Shown: positions 34,112-43,500, counted from the first letter of the stretch. The stretch: 51,499 nucleotides of DNA from Spirochaetales bacterium (GCA_027021365.1 JALUUM010000021.1:1-51499); one strand, 5' to 3'. Numbers and translations are program-made. Notes: generated by a model not told the origin, from the sequence alone.

Positions 34112-34339
34112 GTGGGGATAGATTGGAGAGAATATATAATAAGCACACCTGATGTACTGAAGGGGAAACCAAGGATTAAAGGAACGAGGATTCCAGTGAG
34201 TCTCATACTTGATTATTTAGCAGAGGGAAAGAAAACAGAGTATATAATAAAAGAGTTTCCTGATCTTACTAAGGAACAGATTACTGCATGTTTAGAATAT
34301 GCAAGAGATCTTGCAGAGTTTGAGATAGCAGTTTCATGA
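34112..34339 (+). CDS. DUF433-family antitoxin
   Basis: The 75-residue protein of the DUF433 family has the typical core DVLKGKPRIKGTRIPVSLIL and a helix-turn-helix-like C-terminal half (YLAEGKKTEYIIKEFPDLTK, then EQITACLEYARD). It starts at GTG 34112 with AGGAGG six bases upstream. DUF433 proteins are usually encoded just before a DUF5615 (PIN-like) toxin and are thought to be the antitoxin. That is the order here, with a 4-bp ATGA overlap. It appears complete, unlike its partner. Confidence 0.9.
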   Translation: MGIDWREYIISTPDVLKGKPRIKGTRIPVSLILDYLAEGKKTEYIIKEFPDLTKEQITACLEYARDLAEFEIAVS

Positions 34340-34620
34340 GTCTACGGTTTGTTGCTGATCATTGTATTTCTCGTTCTATAATTCAGTTACTTAAAGAAGA
34401 AGGATATACAGTCTTTTGGCTGAAGGATCATATTCCTACAGATCCTCCTGATGAAGTAAAAAATAAAGGGATTATTTCACTTCAAGTAAGAAATCATCCT
34501 GAAGTAATTCCATCACTTCTTACAGTATTAAAAAGGTATTTAGGTAAACATCCTGATATGGAGCTTTATAAGGGGAAATTGTTTAAATCTTGCACTATGA
34601 CAAAAATGGATATGTCCTAA
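34336..34620 (+). pseudogene. DUF5615 PIN-like toxin with internal in-frame deletion
   Basis: The 94-codon frame starts like DUF5615 toxins (LRFVADHCISRSIIQLLKEE, then YTVFWLKDHIPTDPPDEV) and ends like them (KGIISLQVRNHPEVIPSLLT, KRYLGKHPDMELYKGKLF). The 30-35 residues that normally lie between PDEV and KGII, including the LVSLNGDFAD-type acidic segment, are absent without loss of frame. The nuclease-like centre should therefore be dead. The ATGA overlap with the DUF433 gene is intact. The call rests on remembered family members, so the exact deletion length should be measured by alignment. Confidence 0.75.
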
Positions 34621-34659
34621 CACTTCTTTGGGGATAGCCTCTCTAACTAATTGAGAAAT

Positions 34660-34677
34660 GTTAGCTTGTATGCTAAC
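34660..34677. promoter_or_regulatory. Palindrome upstream of the HigBA-like module
   Basis: GTTAGC-TTGTAT-GCTAAC is a perfect 6-bp inverted repeat with a 6-base spacer, 9 bp before the toxin remnant. It overlaps a TTGAGA (34651-34656) / TAACTA (34675-34680) promoter-like pair. Its position fits an operator for the XRE-type antitoxin. A near-identical core occurs at 35362-35381. Confidence 0.6.
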
Positions 34678-34685
34678 TATTATAA

Positions 34686-34910
34686 ATGAAGAGGTATATT
34701 AAAAAGATAAGTAGAGTTGAAGAAAATATATGGGGATATAGAGTACAATTTGGAAGTAACTCATTTAGAATACTTTGTTTTTTTGATGAATCTAAAATTG
34801 TTCTCACGCATGGTTTTGTTAAAAAAACAAGGCGCACTCCAAAAGCGGAAATGGAAAGGGCTATTGATTATAAAAGAGATTATTTTAAGAGGAGGGATAC
34901 AAATGAGTGA
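34686..34910 (+). pseudogene. HigB/Gp49-family toxin, N-terminally truncated
   Basis: The 74-codon frame matches only the C-terminal two thirds of phage-derived Gp49/HigB toxins: ENIWGYRVQFGSNSFRILCF, IVLTHGFVKKTRRTPKAEME, and a final helix AIDYKRDYF. The first 30-40 residues of the family are missing, and ATG 34686 has no Shine-Dalgarno. The catalytic-type Arg/Lys residues of the C-terminal part remain. It overlaps the antitoxin gene by 8 bp, as in intact higBA loci. It could still be expressed, but it is probably non-toxic. Confidence 0.7.
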
Positions 34911-35178
34911 TTTAAGAAAATATATAGAACGCAGGAAAAAGAAAGATCCTGATTTTGCTGAATCATATGAATCTGGTTATAACGATCTCAAAATTGGAGT
35001 TCTTTTACGTGAGGCAAGAAAAAAAAGCGGCTTAACCCAGGAAGAATTGGCAAGACGCCTAAAAACCACCAAAAGTGCCATCTCAAGAATAAAGAATCAC
35101 GCAGAGGATATTAAGCTATCAACAATAGAAAAAGTTGCAAAGGCTCTAAGAAAAAAAATAATTATTGAAATTAAGTAA
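34903..35178 (+). CDS. XRE-family (HigA-like) antitoxin
   Basis: The 91-residue DNA-binding protein has an N-terminal basic segment (MSDLRKYIERRKKKDPDFAE) and an XRE helix-turn-helix (GVLLREARKKSGLTQEELAR, RRLKTTKSAISRIKNHAEDI). The start is ATG 34903, with AGGAGGG upstream; the longer frame beginning at 34717 overlaps the toxin remnant and is not used. HigA-type antitoxins bind the toxin and repress their own promoter; the palindrome at 34660 is a candidate site. It looks complete. Confidence 0.88.
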   Translation: MSDLRKYIERRKKKDPDFAESYESGYNDLKIGVLLREARKKSGLTQEELARRLKTTKSAISRIKNHAEDIKLSTIEKVAKALRKKIIIEIK

Positions 35179-35210
35179 AATACAATTTCAGTTATTACTT
35201 TTCAGGGGAC

Positions 35211-35287
35211 GAGGAACTGCACGACAGAAGGGAGTACCTTCCGATAGAGAGGCTCTTGAACTCGCTTTAAACCAAGGCAAGGCGTGG
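35211..35287 (+). repeat. 77-bp imperfect direct repeat, right copy (gene-end remnant)
   Basis: The copy would encode EELHDRREYLPIERLLNSL and a stop, the last 19 residues of the C_GCAxxG protein, with no gene in front. Differences from the left copy include a synonymous CCA/CCG change and one Ile-to-Arg change. It marks the right boundary of the accessory segment. Confidence 0.9.
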
Positions 35288-35309
35288 CAGGTATCAATAT
35301 AAAAACTGC

Positions 35310-35339
35310 TTGCAAGTGAATCTACAAATGCATTAATAT
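35310..35339 (+). promoter_or_regulatory. Possible promoter of the sodium symporter gene
   Basis: TTGCAA (35310-35315), an 18-bp spacer and TAATAT (35334-35339) would start transcription near 35346, leaving a leader that contains the 35362-35381 palindrome and a strong Shine-Dalgarno. Both hexamers are imperfect. Confidence 0.4.
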
Positions 35340-35361
35340 ACAGAAAATTTAATATTACGGC

Positions 35362-35381
35362 ATATAGCTTTTAGGCTATAT
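35362..35381. promoter_or_regulatory. Palindrome in the symporter leader, related to the HigBA palindrome
   Basis: ATATAGC-TTTTAG-GCTATAT is a perfect 7-bp inverted repeat directly before TAGGAGG. Its core TAGCTTTTAGGCTA matches the TAGCTTGTATGCTA core at 34661-34676 in 12 of 14 positions. Confidence 0.55.
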
Positions 35382-35392
35382 AGGAGGTGAAG

Positions 35393-36706
35393 ATGTCTGA
35401 CAGAGAATCCTGGTCCGGTAAATTCGGTTTCGTGGTTGCTACCGTTGGCGCTGCAATCGGCCTTGGCAACCTCTGGATGTTTCCGTGGCGCCTGGGAATG
35501 TACGGGGGAGCTGCATTCCTGATTCCCTACCTGCTTTTTATCTTTGGGCTTGCCGTTGTGGGCCTGATGGGAGAGTTTGGTTTGGGAAGAAGCCAGCAGA
35601 AGGGACCCCTCGGTGCCTTCGAGGGGGTATTCAAGGAAAAGAATATGAAGGGTGGTGCATGGGTCGGTGCAATCCCATGGCTCGGAACGACCGGTGTATT
35701 CATTTTTTACATGATAGTTGTCGGCTGGGTTATAAGATACGTTGTCCTTGCCTTTGAGGGTTTCAAGAAATTCGAAAATATTCCGGCTGTTTTCGGAGGT
35801 TTTGTCGGACACCCCACTGCCGTAATATGGCACGCCATCGCAATTATTGTTACAACACTCATCGTACTCATAGGTGTTCAAAAGGGGATCGAGAAGGCAA
35901 ACAAATACATGATTCCCCTTCTCTTTGTACTTCTTGCAGTGCTTCTTGTTCGCTCTCTCACACTGCCGAATGCCGGAAAGGGCCTTGCATTTCTCTTTGT
36001 TCCAAAGTGGTCAAAGCTTCTGCGTGCCGACACCTGGGTAATGGCTCTGGGCCAGGCATTCTTTACAGTTTCACTTGGCGGTGCCGGGATGGTCGTTTAC
36101 GGAAGCTACCTGAAGAAGGATGTCGATATACCTTCATCTGCGCTTAATACGGCCATTTACGATACGATAGCATCTTTCCTTGCAGCACTGGTTATAATGC
36201 CTGCGGTATTTTCATTCGGGCTCGATCCTGCAGCGGGGCCTCCCCTTCTCTTTATAACACTTCCAAGCATTTTCAACGAGATGTCCGCAGGTTACATATT
36301 TGGAATTATCTTCTTTGTTGCCGTCTTCTTTGCTGCCCTTTCTACCTCGATTGCTTTAATGGAGGTTGCAGTGGAAGCTTTGATGGACAGACTAAAGTGG
36401 AAGAGGTCTGTATCTGCAATAGTGGTTGCGATTGCGGCATTCCTTATTGGACTTCCCCTTACCCTTAAAATGGAATGGTTTGGCAAGTTCGCAAACTTCG
36501 TAACAATTTATCTCGTTCCAATAGGGGCACTACTTGCAGCAATTACCTTTTTCTGGATCTACGGAATAGACAGGGCACACAAGGAGGTAAATACCGGCGC
36601 AAAGAAACCTGTTGGCAACTGGTGGAAGTTTTATGCAAGATATATCTTTGTAATTGCCACACTGATTGTTGTTATCCTGGGAATCGTCTACAAGGGAATC
36701 GGTTAG
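35393..36706 (+). CDS. Neurotransmitter:sodium symporter (SNF family)
   Basis: This 437-residue transporter of the NSS/LeuT family shows the helix 1 motif GAAIGLGNLWMFPWR that forms the Na+ and substrate sites, helix 3 GVFIFYMIVVGWVIRYVVL, helix 6 MALGQAFFTVSLGGAGMVVYGSY, and helix 8 FAALSTSIALMEVAVEAL with the Ser residues of Na2. About eleven membrane helices are apparent, typical for the shorter bacterial members. It should import an amino acid or amine with Na+. ATG 35393 follows TAGGAGG; a GTG at 35387 is part of that ribosome-binding site and is not used. It is a single gene. Confidence 0.94.
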   Translation: MSDRESWSGKFGFVVATVGAAIGLGNLWMFPWRLGMYGGAAFLIPYLLFIFGLAVVGLMGEFGLGRSQQKGPLGAFEGVFKEKNMKGGAWVGAIPWLGTTGVFIFYMIVVGWVIRYVVLAFEGFKKFENIPAVFGGFVGHPTAVIWHAIAIIVTTLIVLIGVQKGIEKANKYMIPLLFVLLAVLLVRSLTLPNAGKGLAFLFVPKWSKLLRADTWVMALGQAFFTVSLGGAGMVVYGSYLKKDVDIPSSALNTAIYDTIASFLAALVIMPAVFSFGLDPAAGPPLLFITLPSIFNEMSAGYIFGIIFFVAVFFAALSTSIALMEVAVEALMDRLKWKRSVSAIVVAIAAFLIGLPLTLKMEWFGKFANFVTIYLVPIGALLAAITFFWIYGIDRAHKEVNTGAKKPVGNWWKFYARYIFVIATLIVVILGIVYKGIG

Positions 36707-36718
36707 GTATACACCTGT

Positions 36719-36797
36719 GATACCGCTTCGGGATACCCACTTCGGGATATCCTTTTGGGATACGGCTTCGGCGTACTGTTTCGGTATACCGCTTCGG
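36719..36797. repeat. Six degenerate 13-14-bp tandem repeats between convergent genes
   Basis: The consensus is GATACCGCTTCGG, head to tail, with units of 13, 14, 13, 13, 13 and 13 bp. Each unit contains a CCG-CTT-CGG type mini-palindrome. It lies between the stops of the symporter (+) and the reductase (-) and may act as a bidirectional terminator or roadblock, or be a minisatellite. Confidence 0.75.
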
Positions 36798-36847
36798 GTA
36801 AAATACAGTGTGAGCAGGCGCGATAAAACAGCGAAGACTTAATCCAA

Positions 36848-38221
36848 TCAATTCCCGATATAAACGCCCCTGTACGGTTTGGGTTTCTTTCCATAGAGAA
36901 AGTCATCCAGCCGGAGGATGGCTCTTCTTGCAAAGCCCGATTTCTTAACCAGGAATTTCACTATACCCGGAGAATAGAGGGGGATGTGGGAGTAGGGACA
37001 TACCGCCATGCATCTCCCGCAATCCGTTCCCGATAGGTTCCAGAACTTAAAACAGGCAACGGGGTCTATCTGCCATTTGAGTGCACCACGGATAAGTTCT
37101 CTATCACCCTTTGGTATTGCACTGACAGGACAGGAAACTGCACACTTAAGACAGAAATTACAGAAATCTATAACGGATGCATCAGGAACATATTCATCCG
37201 GTACGAGCTTCATATCCGTTGTGACAACCGCTATCCTTACCCTCGGGCCAAGGTCCGGGGTTATTAAAAAACCCATCCTTCCCACTTCTCCAAGGCCTGC
37301 ATCCCTTGCCACAAGAGGACAGATAACCCTGTAGTTTTCATCTATATGAGAGCGGGCAGAGTAACCTAACGCTCTAATAAAGTGTGTTAGCTGAAGGGCA
37401 ATATGGGCTATAAGGGCGTACTCCCTGGCCGATTCCATTACGGAAACGGCACCGGGTCCCTGTTGAATAAAATCATTCCTCATTTCAACTGTAAAAGCTA
37501 TGGCATAACTGTGCGGAAGATCGATTTTCGACCCGTACTTTCCGGTTCCCCTTCCTATATGTGAGTACATATGATACTTTTCCAGCTTTGTTATTCCCGA
37601 ACTGCGGGCACCGTAAAACTTTGCAAGTTTCTTAAGCCAGTCAGACAGTTCGGCAGGTGAATAATCCGATACAGCTTCTCTGTATTCAGGAAGAGCTTCC
37701 ATTGTGTCTCCGTCAACTCTGTATCTCTGATCTTTTATGAACTGAAAACTCGCCATCGATGAGGCAAATGCGAGAGGATGAGCCTCCCTACCCTTAAGCG
37801 ATAGCAGGCCGGGAAGCCTTCTTATCCTGTCATCCTTCTCCTTTAATTCCGGATGTTTCAGGTAGTATTCGTTAAAGGCCTCCGTCCCCGGTTCCAGCCT
37901 GAAACGGGAAAATGGTATATCCCTCTCATCGTACCTTTCAATTGGGATTTCCTTTTTAACCTCTACCCTTCCTATTGGCAAAAGCAGAAGAACCAGAAAA
38001 ATCAGGAGAAAGGTCCCAAGCACCAGAAGAAAGATCTCTTTGTACGGTAGGGGAAGAAAGAAAAATACTGAAAAAATGCCGACCATTACAAGCAAAATAA
38101 TAAATGCACGCTTTGCTGCAACGTACTCTCTTGCCCTCCTTGCTCTTACAACAAAGGAAGAGAGCAATATGAAAAAGAGACCTCCCGAGATGCCTATTAA
38201 GAGATTGTATAAACTATTCAT
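36848..38221 (-). CDS. Membrane-anchored reductive-dehalogenase-like iron-sulfur protein
   Basis: The 457-residue protein has three hydrophobic helices at the N-terminus (about 4-25, 38-58, 63-83) and a cytoplasmic- or periplasmic-facing domain of the RdhA/QueG group. The cobalamin-domain segments SKIDLPHSYAIAFTVEM, GYSARSH and GLGEVGRMGFLITPDLGPRV are followed by two cluster motifs: Cys354, 357, 360, 364 (CNFCLKCAVSCP) and Cys390, 401, 404, 408 (CFKFWNLSGTDCGRCMAVCP). There is no Tat signal, and no RdhB anchor gene is nearby; the built-in helices replace it. The start is ATG 38221 with AAAGGA upstream. It could be a B12-dependent dehalogenase or another corrinoid reductase; the substrate is unknown. 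Confidence 0.85.
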   Translation of the reverse strand: MNSLYNLLIGISGGLFFILLSSFVVRARRAREYVAAKRAFIILLVMVGIFSVFFFLPLPYKEIFLLVLGTFLLIFLVLLLLPIGRVEVKKEIPIERYDERDIPFSRFRLEPGTEAFNEYYLKHPELKEKDDRIRRLPGLLSLKGREAHPLAFASSMASFQFIKDQRYRVDGDTMEALPEYREAVSDYSPAELSDWLKKLAKFYGARSSGITKLEKYHMYSHIGRGTGKYGSKIDLPHSYAIAFTVEMRNDFIQQGPGAVSVMESAREYALIAHIALQLTHFIRALGYSARSHIDENYRVICPLVARDAGLGEVGRMGFLITPDLGPRVRIAVVTTDMKLVPDEYVPDASVIDFCNFCLKCAVSCPVSAIPKGDRELIRGALKWQIDPVACFKFWNLSGTDCGRCMAVCPYSHIPLYSPGIVKFLVKKSGFARRAILRLDDFLYGKKPKPYRGVYIGN

Positions 38222-38346
38222 CTGTGGATCCTTTCCAAGACAGATATCATATTTTAAGGAATTATTCCACACTAAAATTGATCAGAAATATCGTGAAAAT
38301 AATCTTATAATTTTATTCGTGATTAACTGGTACAATTTTGAAAGCA

Positions 38347-38355
38347 TGATATAAT
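38347..38355 (+). promoter_or_regulatory. Extended -10 promoter of the three-gene surface operon
   Basis: TGATATAAT (TG at 38347-38348, TATAAT at 38350-38355) matches the extended -10 consensus; no good -35 is seen. Start near 38362 would leave a 19-base leader with AAGGCGG before ATG 38381. Confidence 0.55.
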
Positions 38356-38380
38356 AGAATAAAAAGGCGGTAAAACATTT

Positions 38381-40540
38381 ATGCCAAAACAAATTATACG
38401 GATCCTTTTGACTCTGTTCATTTTGGCACCTGTTTTCCCCCAGCAGAAATCTTTAGACTTTAATGATCTCTACAAATACAACCTTTCACTTGGTTTTGAA
38501 TACCAAACACTGACACCTTTCACAGATTACGGCACAGACTTCAACATGTATTACGACCTCTCCGCAAACCTTAAGATCCCAATTACCTCTATACCAATAA
38601 TCTACCCATTCATTAAGGCAGGAATAATTCAGTTTATCACGCCGGAGAGGGATAATATGGGAAAATGGCAGCATACCCACTGGTATGGAAGTCTTGGAAT
38701 GGGATACTCAAATCGTTTTTCAAAAAGTTTTGAACTTGGAGTGGAGATATCCGGAGGTATCAGTGAAGCGGTATTCCCAAAGCTGGATCCGGAACAGGCA
38801 CGTGGCACTCTAAATCTTATAGCTTCAACGGGTTTAAGAATAGCCTTAAATCCCTCCTATAATATGAGTATAGCAGTTAATCCAAATATCAAGTATCTGT
38901 ATGCACTTTCACCTCTGAATCGCTTTAATGGTTTTGTATATAGTTTAGGTTTTTCAGGCAGCTACAGATTCGGTGAAGATCCGGATGCACCCAGAGCTTT
39001 AATTCGAAGCATTAAACTGGTTAATTCATCGATTCCCCCTGTTTTTGCCGCCATGCAGAGCTACTATGTAAAAAATCCAATAGGCAAGGTAACAATAGCC
39101 AATACAGAAAAATTCGCCATAAATGATATAGATATTTCATTTTACCAGGCAGGATTTATGGATTCTCCCACAAAGGTGGCCTCACTAAACACACTGGCAT
39201 CGGGAGAAAAGGTGAAACTGGATATCCCGGCTATTTTCAACGAAGAGGTTTTCAAAACAGAGGGCACCACTCCGCTTACCGGTGAGATTGCGGTAAGTTA
39301 TATCTCCAGAGGCAAAGCTGCCACACAGAAATTCTCAGTTTCATATGATTTATATGACAAAACAGCACTTACATGGGATGATGATAGAAAGGTAGCTGCA
39401 TTTATTACTCCATCAGATAGCGCCCTTCGTAACTATTCCAGCTTTATAAGACAATCTGCCAAGAACTATACACTTAATGGTTTCAGTGATTCCCTGCAGA
39501 TGGGAATGCAGGTATTCTATGCCTTGAAAGAGATAGGTTGTATCTATCAGGTAGACCCAACATCTCCTTTCACAGAGGCACAGGGGAATCCACTTAAAGT
39601 AGATTCGATAAGTCTTCCTCGAGATACCCTAAAGCGACTTACAGGTGACTGTGATGATCTTACAGTGCTCTTTAATTCTATTATGGAAACAGTAGGAATG
39701 CAAACTGCATTTATAACGGTCCCTGGGCATATCTATTCTGTCTTCAATACGGGAGTCCCTTCAAAATCCTACAAGCTTGTTCATCCCGATAAAAAAATGA
39801 CTCTAAGCATCGGTGGGAAGCTGTGGGTTCCTGTTGAAATTACCCTTATAGGAACCAAATCCTTTTTGGAAGCATGGAGAACCGGGATAGAGGAGTTCAG
39901 AGAGTATGATAACCAACCTAAAAAGAGAGGTATCTATTTTACAAGGAAAGCACAGGAGATATATCGTCCGGTCGGGCTTCGAGAACGAGACCTTGGACTC
40001 CAATACGGGAGCAAAACAAATATTGGAACCAATTTTAAAAATGAGCTGGAAAATCTTGTCGATCAGATTATAGAAAACTATTCTAAAGTGGCAGAAAAGA
40101 CGAACAACAAGAGAAATTTCAACAAGCTTGGCATAATTTCTGCGAGGTATGAACGCTACTCACAAGCAAAAAAGGCTTTCAACAGGGCACTTACACTGGA
40201 CAGAAACTATCTTAACCCTATTATCAATCTGGGAAGTGTGTATTTTCTGGAGGAAGAATACCGGAATGCCCTACGTTCCTTTCACCTGGCGGAGAAGCGT
40301 ATACTGCAGAAGGGTAGAGGAAAAACATCAACATACACACATATACTTCTAAACATCTCAAAATGTTACTATGAACTTGAAGATTACAAAATGTCATCCA
40401 ATTACTTCAATAGAGCCCTTACCCGTAATCCCGAATTAAAGGAAAAGTACTCTTACCTCAATAAAACAGAAACATCCTCCCGAGGTTCCCTGGCAGAAGA
40501 CTCAGCAGAATCTATCTTTTTTGCAGAGGAAGAAAATTAA
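38381..40540 (+). CDS. Outer-membrane beta-barrel / transglutaminase-like / TPR protein
   Basis: The 719-residue protein has a signal peptide (1-20). A strand-rich region with Tyr/Phe/Gly alternation spans about 30-200 (VYSLGFSGSYRFG at its end), as in outer-membrane barrels. A CARDB-like Ig domain follows at about 205-325. A transglutaminase-like domain spans about 330-520 with an intact triad: Cys424 in LTGDCDDLTVLFNSIMETVG, His450 in TVPGHIYSVF, and Glu486 in LWVPVEITL. TPR-like repeats occupy about 560-690 (YSQAKKAFNRALTLDRN, YKMSSNYFNRALTRNPE). Such domains may act as cysteine proteases, cross-linkers or peptide-bond formers. It is first gene of a tight operon with two surface lipoproteins, which are plausible substrates or partners. 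Confidence 0.82.
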   Translation: MPKQIIRILLTLFILAPVFPQQKSLDFNDLYKYNLSLGFEYQTLTPFTDYGTDFNMYYDLSANLKIPITSIPIIYPFIKAGIIQFITPERDNMGKWQHTHWYGSLGMGYSNRFSKSFELGVEISGGISEAVFPKLDPEQARGTLNLIASTGLRIALNPSYNMSIAVNPNIKYLYALSPLNRFNGFVYSLGFSGSYRFGEDPDAPRALIRSIKLVNSSIPPVFAAMQSYYVKNPIGKVTIANTEKFAINDIDISFYQAGFMDSPTKVASLNTLASGEKVKLDIPAIFNEEVFKTEGTTPLTGEIAVSYISRGKAATQKFSVSYDLYDKTALTWDDDRKVAAFITPSDSALRNYSSFIRQSAKNYTLNGFSDSLQMGMQVFYALKEIGCIYQVDPTSPFTEAQGNPLKVDSISLPRDTLKRLTGDCDDLTVLFNSIMETVGMQTAFITVPGHIYSVFNTGVPSKSYKLVHPDKKMTLSIGGKLWVPVEITLIGTKSFLEAWRTGIEEFREYDNQPKKRGIYFTRKAQEIYRPVGLRERDLGLQYGSKTNIGTNFKNELENLVDQIIENYSKVAEKTNNKRNFNKLGIISARYERYSQAKKAFNRALTLDRNYLNPIINLGSVYFLEEEYRNALRSFHLAEKRILQKGRGKTSTYTHILLNISKCYYELEDYKMSSNYFNRALTRNPELKEKYSYLNKTETSSRGSLAEDSAESIFFAEEEN

Positions 40541-43500
40541 GTGAAAAAACACATCCCCATTTTTCTTATCAAAACCCTTCTTTTACTTTCCATACTGCTT
40601 ACAGGTTGTCCTCTTCCGATTGATGAAACACTTATTACGGTTGTAGAGGACGAAATACCCCCGGAACTTACAATTGCATCCCCAAAAACAAACAGTGCAT
40701 ACAAGGGAACGATAACAATTACCGGTTCCATTCTGGATTCAGCATTGAAAGATAAAGATTACAAAGGTTTCATAAAGACCCTGGAAATAACTGTGCTTGA
40801 TGCATCAAGATTGAACCTAACTGTTACATTTTCAGAAGACGGGACATACCAGATTGAACCGGAGGATAGTACATTTACTTTTGACCCAGAAACAGGTTCT
40901 TTTTTTATTGAAATATCATCCATTGGTCTTTCAGGTGTCCAAATCATAACTTTTACTGCAACAGACAAGAACGGCAATGTTACAGAAAAAACTATTAACC
41001 TTCAGGAAGATACTTCAGGTCCATATATCAAGCTCAACACACCTGCAAATCTCACCACTTACAGTGTAATATTAAATATAACTGGAACCGTATTAAATGC
41101 CCAGAATGACAGTTCCACAGAAAACGTAAAAAAAGTATCATGGCAGATTTCTCCCGCAGGTGTAAACGGTGAACTGGATTTAACCACTACACCCAAACAA
41201 CCGGATGGGACATACAAGGTAAATAAATTTACCTTCAATCCTGTTACAGGGGCTTTCTACGATGAGGCTTCATTAATAGGAAAGAAGGGCAATCAGTACT
41301 TCGAATTCAGCGCAGAAGACCTTAACGGCCATGTATCAACCGAAACACGTCAACTTATCGATTCAGCCCAAGGCCCGCTTGTTGCAATTACTGCATACGA
41401 CCAATGGTACTCCTCGATTGTAACCACAAGTACAACGGTAAGTGGCACAATAGGAATCGATGATCCAGCAAATTTTGATTCACTTGTCTATATAATAGAA
41501 CAACTCTCAGCACCTTCCATAGGTGATACCATAACAACATACGACCTTACCGCTGGAACCTTCTCCTTTACTTTCAACCCCATCGGTAATGGCATGAGTG
41601 GAAAACTGGTTATTACTGTAACCGCCACAGATAAAGCCGGAAGAGAGAACTCGGTAAATGTGGATATGTATGATGATATCAACCCGCCAGATGCCCCTAT
41701 TGTAACAGGCAAAACACCAACGAATAATACAACGCCAATGTGGAACTGGACAAATCCCTCGGGAACGGCTGATGTGCGCTACCAGATGGACAGCGAAGGT
41801 GCAGGTGGATGGACTACTGAGGGAAGTGTTATTTCATCATATACATCTTCCTCAGTGCTTACAGAGGGCAGTCATACATTGTATGTTCAGGCAATGGATG
41901 TTGCAGGTAACTGGTCTGCCTCGGGTAGCTATGCAATTACCGTGGACACAACTCCGCTCTCCCCACCTAACGGCTTTTCCGGTGCAACACCAACTATGGA
42001 TGAAACACCCACATGGAACTGGGTCAATCCATCAGGTACGGCTGATGTGCGCTACCAGATGGACAGCGAAGGTGCAGGTGGATGGACTACTGAGGGAAGT
42101 GTTATTTCATCATATACATCTTCCTCAGTACTCATAGAGGGCATTCATACGCTGTATGTACAGGTACAGGATGCCGCAGGTAACTGGTCTGCCTCGGGTA
42201 GCTATGCAATTACCGTGGACACAACTCCGCTCTCCCCACCTAACGGCTTTTCCGGCACAACACCAACCAATAATACAACACCAACGTGGAACTGGACAAA
42301 TCCCTCGGGAACGGCTGATGTGCGCTACCAGATGGACAGCGAAGGTGCAGGTGGATGGACTACTGAGGGAAGTGTTATTTCATCATATACATCTTCCTCA
42401 GTACTCACAGAGGACAGTCATACGCTATATGTACAGGTACAGGATGCCGCAGGTAATTGGTCTGCCTCGGGTAGCTATGCAATTACCGTGGACACAACTC
42501 CGCTCTCTCCACCTAACGGCTTTACCGGTGCAACACCAACTATGGATGAAACACCCACATGGAACTGGGTCAATCCATCAGGTACGGTTGATGTACGCTA
42601 CCAGATTGATAGCGAGAGTAGCGGAGGATGGACTGTATCGGGAAGTGTTATCACAACCCATACACCGGGATCAAACCTCTCTCAAGGAGCAAGAACCCTG
42701 TACGTACAGGTTAGAGACAACGCAGGAAACTGGTCTGTCTCCGGGAGTTACAGCATTACCATTGACTCTATTCCTGATGTAACAGCCCCCCCTTTGACCA
42801 ATGACAATACACCAACATGGAACTGGACAAATCCATCAGGTACGGTTGATGTTCGCTACCAGATGGACAGTGAAAGTGCCGGCGGATGGACAATTGCGGG
42901 AGGGTTACCCACCTCATATACACCTGCAGCCCTCTCAGACGGAAACCATACCCTCTACGTTCAGGCACAGGATGCCTCTACAAATTGGCACGCATCCGGT
43001 TATGCAACCGTTACAGTCGACACACAGGCCCCGGTTCCACCCAATAGCTTTGGCGGTACAGCCAGCCCGACAAACAATACAACACCCGACTGGAACTGGA
43101 CAAATCCAGCAGATGCAGTTGATATACGATACCAGATGGATAGCGAGAGTGGCGGAGGATGGACTGTATCGGGAAGTCTGCTCACCAGTCATACACCTTC
43201 CACTCCACTCACAGAAAATGACCATACATTATACGTACAGGCACAGGATGCCGCAGGCAACTGGTCTTCATCTGGAAGCAGATTGATTACGGTAGATACA
43301 ACTGGCCCTGGCACTGTAACATTTACCGGTCCAGTAACCCCTACAACCAACAAGAAACCGACCTGGACCTGGGACAATCCTCTTGATCTAGATGCTGTTG
43401 ATATTCGCTACCATCTTGATACGGATGCTTACACCAACGCGGGAAGTATGATTACAGATTATACCCCTCTTAATCTGCTCTCTGTTGGGAATCATACCCT

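Noticed and set aside
36719..36797. Short repeats as a mini CRISPR
   Set aside because: Units are 13-14 bp with no unique spacers between them.
41772..43286. Long second-frame ORFs (41772-42137, 42156-42782, 42801-43286) in the repeat region
   Set aside because: They are out-of-frame shadows kept open by the repeat sequence; the lipoprotein frame has the signal peptide, domain motifs and conserved residues.
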